Source of the DNA: a virus
Virus record (IMG/VR): IMGVR_UViG_3300033146_003879
Location: 1-64,000 of that record
Direction: 5' to 3' (one strand)
Length of the DNA stretch: 64,000 bases
Shown: one piece after another, positions 58,401 through 64,000 of the stretch
How positions within the stretch are numbered: position 1 is the stretch's first letter
How the letters are laid out: every line of letters starts with the position of its first letter
Program-made: the position numbers and the translations under genes
The notes under the pieces: generated by a model
The model's input: the letters and a program-made list of their open reading frames with translations, nothing else
Told to the model about the DNA's origin: nothing
Database searches by the model: none

Positions 58401-58686
58401 TGCCGTTATCTTCTTGCGCAGCAGAATTCCTAAGAATACGCTGCCTTACCGAATTACAGAACTTATCTGTGTCTGCAAAGGCATACATAAGACCGTTACT
58501 TGAGTACTTATCAATAATGCTAGCGACACGATCGGGGGTGAGGTCTTTTGCCTGCACTACCATTTTTGTCTCATGGGAATAAGTACTGTCTGAGAAAATT
58601 ATTACTTGTTCTTTTTGGGAACAACTGCTTACGCAGGTCGAAAACTCTTCGCAAAATCTGCGAATAGGAATTGAAGGGGAAACCAT
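55408..58686 (-). CDS. Primase-helicase (AEP primase + SF3/D5 helicase)
   Basis: A 1092-residue replication protein. The N-terminal archaeo-eukaryotic primase half has the metal-binding YIDIDLKD (~134), TGHGYHIVYLFP (~205, the G-x-G-x-H strand) and SNISRNNRMPFT (~250). The C-terminal superfamily 3 helicase has Walker A VGDGSNGKS (~796), an acidic Walker B-type strand (KLVNITPDASGEDL) and sensor IINTNRIPQL, followed by a D5-type C-terminal region. A ~350-residue middle part links them. It lays primers and unwinds DNA for the family A polymerase. ATG 58686 follows GGAGTG. It has a strong sigma-70-like promoter, so is probably early. Confidence 0.92.
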   Translation of the reverse strand: MVSPSIPIRRFCEEFSTCVSSCSQKEQVIIFSDSTYSHETKMVVQAKDLTPDRVASIIDKYSSNGLMYAFADTDKFCNSVRQRILRNSAAQEDNGTSVVEINKMTTSAILEAYAKTSDLRRVSARATDITYRPMLYIDIDLKDQHELVASTPPAAAAVGKENLGSREAFAKWVVSKASPDEIVSVLNHLVDLDTVQDETEPNMVLYTGHGYHIVYLFPCDGSFPESVDTYKRHYEVFAQEVMQFAGKHVVYDMACSNISRNNRMPFTKNPKSTPKKPVEIIRYNTLLAPSQFLSDILVRAQTKDLSAPATASTNTGSLLELLDMSDKNNNSVNRNGMPDIMRNSLMYSYIKKHITISSILLFLNHDISTIEQTSDKGFVTMKSPTRKGDSNPSFWSRDEMMICQDWGTGDSQDYGSLVMRLLDSEKRRLGLYASLPTTVYEAQYFLFFIAYMNDLHSADQAPVEYKTIFLSSKSDKKGGKKPISPFALEYYKLVLSSFAVLRYAIQRAVAKEKNKEQYGNVTIQILVEYLPKSFYFPFFRKGSFENEASRNNTIAKLFAESILAEQRLIYHIRTSGSQLGVPEVFLIDNNLHVPYSEYYGTAPRVGFSDKEEIDAFIGQRATELGFPAKLITQTVKQRLSTAVRGLASIELLLGKTTHKHSSMGSSVEDALLRIFSLPRTMRFDKSILNSVKESTGRKFIRFSNTNVCYDAPNANHIGATLPTEPDPVMQVAIGSEKQDLILLDRHTQSYMKMPTPLLNKFMEFMDDGENKFKRIIAYFVSHMLYDPAGDSRAVFLVGDGSNGKSVLAGVFERLLGKDEIMTVADINSLSAKTNEGAQARANVYNKLVNITPDASGEDLGSIFKTLVTGEPVPVKVLYRQPEDVYPKSSHIINTNRIPQLTGEATAFKRRVLYCQLTNIVHPKDVVPNLHDKIVSQEGPGIWHKIITASRINRLSIENKGVDMFVTPDMIGNMEERLLATNGLYEFIDSCFHIDKTYGGKLTAKTFIKAYNMSYIGSSDSRMWVSEKYHIAEINQFIRMKIKALDKANLFTPSMLQKGLKYRSNTIGLPMAYLYITADMMERTYNYDSREKK

Positions 58687-58727
58687 ACAAACACTCCATC
58701 AGTAAGGAACAGACTACACACAAGAAG

Positions 58728-58756
58728 ATGATAGTGTATGTGAAAATTTAAGTCAA
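58728..58756 (-). promoter_or_regulatory. Sigma-70-like promoter of primase-helicase
   Basis: TTGACT (58751-58756), 17 nt AT-rich spacer, TATCAT (58728-58733) on the minus strand, about 35 nt (start site to ATG) before 58686. Good match and spacing. Confidence 0.68.
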
Positions 58757-58807
58757 GGAAATTCTGAAATTATTTAGTGTTTTTTGTAGAATGGGATTAG
58801 GTGGTCG

Positions 58808-59638
58808 TTAGACGAGGGGTGTTCCGTTAAGATAAGCTTTGTATTGAGCCATAAATCCGTTGTCTGACTTACCATAACTCAGATCATTGATTATACTGAA
58901 GTTAAGTGGGACTTCTTTTGATGCGACGATATTAACGTTTGGCTGGAACTGAGATTGTCCACCCGCTCTCGTTGAATCATTCAGTCCACCTTGTAGTCTA
59001 CAATTCTCATAGTAGGATACAATAACTCCCTCGTTACCTTTTGTGAGTGTGATGCGAAGAATACCGAACTCCATTTCGTAGAACTCAGAGTGTGCAAAAT
59101 TCATAAACAAGTCGTCTTTACTCATCGCTACGGGTTTGAATCCAGAAGCGGTATCCGTCCCACCATCACTAATGAAGTGATCAACAAGCGATCCGTTGTT
59201 ATACTGGATTATATCATAGTACAGGCGCTTCAGTAGTGTGTACTTTGATGAAGGTGACTCTGAGCTTCCGGTTGTGGCTCCTGTTGATGATGTAGGGTCG
59301 CCTGACACTAGGCTGTAGGCTCCTAGTCCGATTGACACAGAACCGTGCGTAGATGGTGTAGTGAACGTCTCAGGTGATCCGATTACGGGGTACTCCCCGC
59401 TGCCTGTCCTACTAGTTGTTACAGTGAACGTTGTGGAGAACGACAAAGGTGTTATTACGTGGTTGGTTGATCCTTGGGATGTTGCTACATCGTCTAGTCC
59501 TAGTTGGTTTGTTCCCAACAAGGCAAATGTAGGTGGTCCGGAAAAGATCATTGTTTTGTCTGCTGTTGTTGAGCGAAAAGAGATATCTAGTCTATCCTGC
59601 TCGCTAATGTCGAAGTATTGTGCTAGTCCTTTTGCCAT
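58808..59638 (-). CDS. Probable tail tube protein
   Basis: A 276-residue protein starting MAKGLAQYFD at 59638 behind CGGAGGCATAAG. It follows the sheath gene by one base. Ser/Thr/Gly-rich middle (SRTGSGEYPVIG, SGDPTSSTGATTGSSESP), with beta-strand pairs in the C-terminal half (MEFGILRITLTKGNEGVIVS, QPNVNIVASKEVPLNF) and a final helix (MAQYKAYLNG). Sheath-then-tube order and this alpha/beta pattern fit contractile tail tubes. Function inferred mainly from position. Confidence 0.68.
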   Translation of the reverse strand: MAKGLAQYFDISEQDRLDISFRSTTADKTMIFSGPPTFALLGTNQLGLDDVATSQGSTNHVITPLSFSTTFTVTTSRTGSGEYPVIGSPETFTTPSTHGSVSIGLGAYSLVSGDPTSSTGATTGSSESPSSKYTLLKRLYYDIIQYNNGSLVDHFISDGGTDTASGFKPVAMSKDDLFMNFAHSEFYEMEFGILRITLTKGNEGVIVSYYENCRLQGGLNDSTRAGGQSQFQPNVNIVASKEVPLNFSIINDLSYGKSDNGFMAQYKAYLNGTPLV

Positions 59639-59639
59639 C

Positions 59640-62417
59640 TTATGCCTCCGTTGCAACTACGGCGTCTGTTACAGTCACGTAGTTATCAATAGTTATTAGT
59701 TGATCCTGCGGCGATACGCCGTATCTGATAACAAGGCCATTTGGTATAATTGTTATCTCTGCAGCTGTTGCTTTTGCAAGAACTGTTCCGAGGTGTTTGT
59801 AGTAGCGGCTCAGATTTCTTCTGCGGAGAGCTTCAAGACGAAGTCTGATCTCCTGAATAACATCTTCAACAACGTTGTTTTTGCCAAGGAACTGTTTTGT
59901 AATGAAATAAATGTCTTTTGCGTACAACGCGACGGGTTTGATTTTGGGTAGCGTCCCATTCAGAGATGTCCCTTGTTTGAGGCCGCAGCTAGCATCCCGT
60001 ATGCAGTATGGCTCAGGAATAGCTCCGAGTGTTGATGTGAGTACGTAGTACCCTGCTGACACTAGTTTGGTGAAGCCTTCCCGTGAGAATACAGAGGTTG
60101 TCCCATTAACGCGCCCATACCCGAACCCTGAGATTACAACAGACGTGAGAGGCTGGTGTGGAGGAGTACTGATAGATGGGGCAAACATGAGTATTCCGCT
60201 AAACATGTTGTCTAAGCTAATCTGCTTTTCTGTATCTGATCCAACAGGTGTGTATTTGTATTCAATAGTTCCTGATAGGATCTTAAATAACCACATGTTG
60301 TCTGAGTTCTGAGAGTTGTACATGTAGTCTGCTGTCTCTACGGAGTTCATGTGTTTTACAGCAGTTATGTGTGTTACAGGTCTTGCTGTGAACACTGAGT
60401 TTGTTTCTACAAACACAACATAATTCAACCCTATGTCAGATGACACTGTGAGGGGTGGTAGCGCTGCTCCTGTCAGTGGAGTGAGATTAACGATCGATCC
60501 TGGGATAAGTTTTGCAGCAAGATCTACACCAGTAACACTTGTGGTGAACATGTAGTGATCACCAATTGTCGTGTCTAGTGTTCCGGCCATCCCTTCGTTA
60601 TTGAATATCACATCATCGGTAACTATTTTTGTTGGGTTCATCCCAATTCTGAATCGAGAGTTGTCAGGGTCGGCTTCTTGTTCCAACCATGTATCAAATA
60701 CACCTCGGTAATCATCCACAAGGAGGTATACCTGGAAGATATCAATGTAGTTTGACAGGATCCCTAAGCCGTCGTTTATGCCTTGATCTGTTGATGTGTC
60801 AATTGGCATAACGTACATTCGAGTCGTTCCTATCATATCCATTGATCGTTGACAAGCAAATCCGAGTGGGTTGCGAGGATCAGCGTATCCTATCTTGCTG
60901 AGGATATCACTATCGACGAGAATAGCGTTGTTAAAAATAGTGGGGTCGCGGTTCTCTGCAATATACCCAAGGTAAACATCACCTGTTATTAACAAACCAT
61001 CATCGGCGCCACACCAAGCAGTGTTGCAGAGTTCGTGGTACTGCCCAGACGCGTATCCTCGGATTATCTTCTTGTCGGTGTATGCGTTTTGCGTACCGTC
61101 CAAAGAGGCTTCTGTTGTTGTTGGATTTACAGTTGTGACGAGATCTCTAACGTCATCTGATTCTTCATCATATACAAAAGAGAACTGCGTTCTAGCGGTA
61201 AGACCTGTTGCAAAAGTTGATGTGCTTGAAAAAGGTTTGTCTGTGAGTGTTATAACACCATTAGCTTCGACAGACTTTTTAACTCGGTCGATTCTAGTTG
61301 TAACAAGTGTTCCTCCAGTATCAACCTCTCCTATAGTGGCTGTGGACTCGTTTGTAATGTAGGTGTGCAGAGCGGCTATGTACTCGGTATCGCCAGCTTC
61401 CGTACTTGCTACATATGATGGTACGTAGGTCGCTGGTGCCACAGTTCCGGTTACAGCGGGAGCATCAAAAGTGTTGTCTGTTGTGGTGAATAAGTCGCCG
61501 CCATACAGTCCCATAAGAACACTATGCACTTCAACAGAGGATGCACCTAGGATATCACTCGTACTGAGCCCTGTGTAAGCAATCTCGACGGTTGATGTTG
61601 CGTCCATTATGTCGGTGGCTAATAGCGTTATTGACGCTTTCATATAGCCAGGTCCTACGTAAGGCACAGAGGAACTCATAAGTTCTGCTGTTGTTGGTGG
61701 TGATGTTGGGACGACAGGTGCCACAACTCCTGCAGCTGTCGCTGTGAACAACTGTAGCGTATTATTTGATATGGTTCCTGTGTTTGTTCCAGGTGCTGTG
61801 GTGAGATCGCGATCTGACAGTAAGTAGTGATCTACTGTTCCTCCGGCCTTTGGAGTAATAACAACTACAAATGACCCAGGCACGGCAAAGGCATCCGGCA
61901 TCGGGATTGCTATTGTTAGCACGGATCCAGAGGTGTATAACACACCCTCAGATCCAGTAGCAAATGTATTTGGGTCTGGGGTTACGACTGTTTGTGAGGA
62001 GGTGTCTGTTACATCTTTGCTTGTGAGTACGCACGTTGAGTAAGATAGTGGAATAAGCGTGTGTCTATTAGTTGCTGGGATTACACTGGTGTTCAAAGAC
62101 CGATACATAGCAAGGAATTGAGTTGATCTATCATACAACGAAACTGTATCTACGTCGACTTCTGAATAATCCCGGAGGTTTGGGTAGGAGGTTAGCGGGA
62201 CTGTTATTGAGGTACTCTTGGTAACATCGTACTTTAGGTCTAAGTTTGTATCTGCGTCAGCAGGTACAAAGTGACCGTCGTCCTCGGCAGAGCCGGGAAC
62301 AATGTGTAGGTCCTTGCTTTCTCCGAGAATAATACCCGAATAAGTGATTTGGTTGATGGCTACTGAGGCCGGCTTGTACTCTAGGTATACTCTCGAGATC
62401 GGGATCAAATCATACAT
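59640..62417 (-). CDS. Tail sheath protein
   Basis: A 925-residue protein. The C-terminal domain (~740-925) has SVVISGFGYGRVNGTTSVFS, then YVLTSTLGAIPEPYCIRDAS, IYFITKQFLGKNNVVEDVIQ, EIRLRLEALRRRNLSRYYKH and a last strand pair LVIRYGVSPQDQ and YVTVTDAVV, the conserved sheath core that interlocks subunits. Earlier, DPRNPLGFACQRSMDMIG and RMYVMPIDTSTDQGINDGLG belong to the domain before it. The N-terminal ~550 residues are Thr/Val-rich, surface-exposed insertions. Larger than typical sheaths (about 400-700). It drives tail contraction. Confidence 0.75.
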   Translation of the reverse strand: MYDLIPISRVYLEYKPASVAINQITYSGIILGESKDLHIVPGSAEDDGHFVPADADTNLDLKYDVTKSTSITVPLTSYPNLRDYSEVDVDTVSLYDRSTQFLAMYRSLNTSVIPATNRHTLIPLSYSTCVLTSKDVTDTSSQTVVTPDPNTFATGSEGVLYTSGSVLTIAIPMPDAFAVPGSFVVVITPKAGGTVDHYLLSDRDLTTAPGTNTGTISNNTLQLFTATAAGVVAPVVPTSPPTTAELMSSSVPYVGPGYMKASITLLATDIMDATSTVEIAYTGLSTSDILGASSVEVHSVLMGLYGGDLFTTTDNTFDAPAVTGTVAPATYVPSYVASTEAGDTEYIAALHTYITNESTATIGEVDTGGTLVTTRIDRVKKSVEANGVITLTDKPFSSTSTFATGLTARTQFSFVYDEESDDVRDLVTTVNPTTTEASLDGTQNAYTDKKIIRGYASGQYHELCNTAWCGADDGLLITGDVYLGYIAENRDPTIFNNAILVDSDILSKIGYADPRNPLGFACQRSMDMIGTTRMYVMPIDTSTDQGINDGLGILSNYIDIFQVYLLVDDYRGVFDTWLEQEADPDNSRFRIGMNPTKIVTDDVIFNNEGMAGTLDTTIGDHYMFTTSVTGVDLAAKLIPGSIVNLTPLTGAALPPLTVSSDIGLNYVVFVETNSVFTARPVTHITAVKHMNSVETADYMYNSQNSDNMWLFKILSGTIEYKYTPVGSDTEKQISLDNMFSGILMFAPSISTPPHQPLTSVVISGFGYGRVNGTTSVFSREGFTKLVSAGYYVLTSTLGAIPEPYCIRDASCGLKQGTSLNGTLPKIKPVALYAKDIYFITKQFLGKNNVVEDVIQEIRLRLEALRRRNLSRYYKHLGTVLAKATAAEITIIPNGLVIRYGVSPQDQLITIDNYVTVTDAVVATEA

Positions 62418-62450
62418 GGCATTCTCCGTTTAATAACTGCTCACAGACCA

Positions 62451-62456
62451 ATTATA
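62451..62456 (-). promoter_or_regulatory. CTATAAT-type promoter of sheath-tube operon
   Basis: The minus strand reads TGTGCTATAATTGG, with TG-C before TATAAT (extended -10), about 27 nt (start site to ATG) before 62417. Confidence 0.55.
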
Positions 62457-62476
62457 GCACAGGAGGCTAAAAGACG

Positions 62477-63115
62477 CTACAGGGAGTATTTCTTGTAACC
62501 ATTGATGTTGGCAGGGTCACTTGTTCCGAAAGAAGATGCAATTTCATTGTATCTTGTTTGAAATACATTTATGATGTTCCTGTAAGCCGCAGCTGCTGCG
62601 TCCGCGTCTGTAACTGTAAGAAAGACGTCAATCCGCATGTTCGACACAAAGAAAGGAGTATCTACTAACACAGGACAAGGTACGGCTGCTGTAGGACACA
62701 CAATGGTCACATCTCCCAGTTCTAGATCTTTCGGTGCGATAGGTGTTCCTACTGCAGGATCCGTATTGGCAGAGGTTGGGAAAAACAGCCTGGGTGTTTT
62801 TAACCAAGGCTCCGCTCCAGCGCCAACCAGAGATCCATTATCTGAGAAATCTTCAACAGTAGCAACTCGTCCAGGAACCAAAGAATCCTCGACGAATTTA
62901 GAACTAGCTACTGCACCCCTACTCTCAATAAGGAACAGATTTAACAATGGAGAATCACCAGGATCAGTTGCGTGAATAGGTATCGTAGTCCCTTTTTCAC
63001 GAACCTCAGAGATAACTGTTGTAACAAGGTAGTAGTAGCGAGAAGTTGCCCCGGAGCCTAACGTCACACCTTCCCTTCGCTGACTGACTGTATATTCTAT
63101 CTCACGCATCACCAT
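62477..63115 (-). CDS. Hypothetical protein, probably tail or neck
   Basis: A 212-residue protein starting MVMREIEYTVSQRR behind AGGAGG. Beta-rich with TSRYYYLVTTVISEVRE, DVTIVCPTAAVPCPVLVDTP, NMRIDVFLTVTDADAAAAAY and a helical end (NIINVFQTRYNEIASSFG). It precedes the sheath, where neck or tail-terminator genes often sit. There are two nearby Cys (C-P-T-A-A-V-P-C). It has a TTGACC-16-TATCAT promoter. No family recognised. Confidence 0.65.
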   Translation of the reverse strand: MVMREIEYTVSQRREGVTLGSGATSRYYYLVTTVISEVREKGTTIPIHATDPGDSPLLNLFLIESRGAVASSKFVEDSLVPGRVATVEDFSDNGSLVGAGAEPWLKTPRLFFPTSANTDPAVGTPIAPKDLELGDVTIVCPTAAVPCPVLVDTPFFVSNMRIDVFLTVTDADAAAAAYRNIINVFQTRYNEIASSFGTSDPANINGYKKYSL

Positions 63116-63141
63116 AGCACAACCTCCTGCAGTTCACATAA

Positions 63142-63169
63142 ATGATAGCAAGAGGAAATGTAAGGTCAA
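63142..63169 (-). promoter_or_regulatory. Sigma-70-like promoter
   Basis: TTGACC (63164-63169), 16 nt, TATCAT (63142-63147) on the minus strand, about 20 nt (start site to ATG) before 63115. The same -10 as the primase-helicase promoter. Confidence 0.6.
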
Positions 63170-63340
63170 GAAAACAACAAAAAATAAGACATTCCTAAAA
63201 ACATCAATAATCCTATGTACGCGGGTGGCGCGGTATTAATTCTTACGCGCGTTCGCGCCGGCGTAACTATTCTCTATATATTTTTTTCTTTCTTTAAAAA
63301 AGTTTTTTTCTGAGAGAAAACTTTTAAAAACGTGATTTTA
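63170..63340. other. Non-coding: GC-rich island and A/T hairpin
   Basis: No gene seen. It holds a short GC island with inverted GGCGCG (63227-63232) / CGCGCC (63254-63259), then a run of T and A with a 9-bp hairpin AAAAGTTTT (63298-63306) / AAAACTTTT (63317-63325). The contrast in base composition over 100 bp, next to the phased repeats, fits a replication-origin region with melting elements. It could also include a terminator for a transcript from the right. Confidence 0.45.
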
Positions 63341-63643
63341 GTCCCCAAAGAAGCTAAGTGTTCGATATTATTACAACCGGTTGGGGACTACTCGGGGACT
63401 TACTCTAATATTCGGGGACTTATTCCTCTTATTCGGGGACTTACTCCCTTATTTCGGGGACCTCACTTTTGCAAAGTAGCATTAGTTGTATACTTTAATT
63501 ATCACCTTTTACAAAACACTAAGTTTTATTAAGTATACATTTCAAGGAAGTAAACGGAACGTGTGCAGAAAATAGCGTGTTTTACAGAACACTCAGTCCC
63601 CGATTTTGGTGAGTAAGTCCCCAAATATGAAAGTTACTCCCCA
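63341..63643. repeat. Nine phased GGGGACTTACTC repeats (iteron-like)
   Basis: Consensus TTCGGGGACTTACTC. Plus-orientation GGGGAC begins at 63383, 63394, 63414, 63435 and 63456 (steps 11, 20, 21, 21). Minus-orientation copies occupy 63596-63601, 63617-63622 and 63638-63643 (steps 21, 21; the last reads GGGGAG), with one more at 63341-63346. The two clusters face each other across a ~135-bp A/T-rich core. The core has an imperfect inverted repeat (63488-63501 / 63526-63538, GTATACTTTAATTA against TTATTAAGTATAC) and a 17-bp direct repeat (TTTTACA-A/G-AACACT). Steps of about two helical turns suggest one protein bound on one DNA face. Origin, partition site or operator are all possible. Confidence 0.8.
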
Positions 63644-63702
63644 AAATCTACACAACAATCCCTAGATTTTTGGCGTATTTCTCTTTATTTCGTAAAGTAT
63701 TC

Positions 63703-64000
63703 TTACAGAATTGTGTTTGTATTTATTCTTCTTACGTATATTTTGTTCTTGTTTCCTTTTTCTATTATGGTATCCAGTGCTAGCATTAGGTCTTTGTACT
63801 CTATTTCAGTTTCCGGTGGACTCTGACCGTTAGACATTTCTAGCATTGCTACTCCACGCCTTGTTATGGTTGTCCCTTTACTGTCTTTTATTTTAGACAA
63901 TGCTTCTTTTGCGGACCTCTCCATATTCTCAGCTCTCGCTTCCAGCCTCTTCTTAGCATCGCTCCATTGATCACCTATATTGTCTGCTTCTTTCTTCACT
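63703..64000 (-). CDS. Hypothetical protein, partial at right edge
   Basis: The C-terminal 98 residues or more of a leftward gene; it may start at a GTG at 63997-63999 or continue beyond the window. Charged and helical: DQWSDAKKRLEARAENMERS, AKEALSKIKDSKG, then a short strand TTITRRGVAML and an acidic segment PPETEIEYKDLMLALDTII, ending KIYVRRINTNTIL. The first part reads as a coiled coil. Unknown function. It ends about 60 bp to the right of the phased repeats. Confidence 0.65.
   Translation of the reverse strand, partial: VKKEADNIGDQWSDAKKRLEARAENMERSAKEALSKIKDSKGTTITRRGVAMLEMSNGQSPPETEIEYKDLMLALDTIIEKGNKNKIYVRRINTNTIL

Noticed and set aside
63341-63643. CRISPR-like array
   Set aside because: Repeats are only 12-15 nt, occur in both orientations and have spacers of 5-9 nt; no cas genes are present.

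Overview
This window is part of the genome of a large, tailed, contractile (myovirus-type) bacteriophage. The sequence shows a tail sheath next to a tail tube, three tail fibres, a baseplate J-like protein, a tape-measure-like protein, a large terminase subunit, a family A DNA polymerase, a primase-helicase and a lysis cassette. The cassette holds an inner-membrane spanin, a lipoprotein outer spanin and a holin. The lipoprotein spanin points to a Gram-negative host. Portal, major capsid protein, prohead protease and endolysin were not recognised and probably lie outside the window.

Layout, left to right. 1-8.4 kb (minus): edge zinc-ribbon gene, a virion-like protein and three fibres sharing an N-terminal anchor. 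8.4-17.1 kb (mostly minus): small accessory genes, one plus-strand zinc-ribbon gene and the DNA polymerase. 17.2-20.4 kb (minus): two probable structural genes, a YhaM-like OB-HD exoribonuclease and a related small gene. 20.5-25.2 kb (minus): an operon of twelve small genes, most of them visibly paralogous. 25.3-28.6 kb (minus): baseplate and a membrane HExxH protein. 28.7-30.2 kb (plus): RuvC-like nuclease with a probable AUU start, plus an unknown protein. 30.2-36.1 kb (minus): tape measure, a basic virion-like protein and a sigma factor. 36.2-38.8 kb (plus): unknown protein and terminase. 38.8-39.6 kb (minus): two unknowns. 39.7-46.9 kb (plus): spanins, holin and a 2032-residue fused beta-beta' RNA polymerase. 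46.9-50.7 kb (minus): a second paralogue array. 50.9-58.7 kb (minus): unknown genes, then primase-helicase. 58.8-63.1 kb (minus): tube, sheath and a probable neck protein. 63.1-63.7 kb: non-coding, with phased GGGGACTTACTC repeats that look like an origin or a large operator. A partial gene occupies the right edge.

Regulation. The phage encodes both a bacterial-type RNA polymerase (catalytic NADFDGD) and a sigma factor. By eye, three promoter types recur. TTGAC(A/T)-16/18-TATNNT boxes resemble host sigma-70 sites and precede primase-helicase, the polymerase region and some accessory genes. CTATAAT boxes lacking a clear -35 occur twelve times, mostly 18-30 nt upstream of structural, packaging and lysis starts, and look like late promoters. 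Six TGGTATAAG boxes precede the paralogue arrays and small unknown genes. These classes are inferred from position and similarity and were not tested.

All boundaries were set by hand from start codons, Shine-Dalgarno sequences and reading frames. No database search was possible, so functional names rest on motif recognition.
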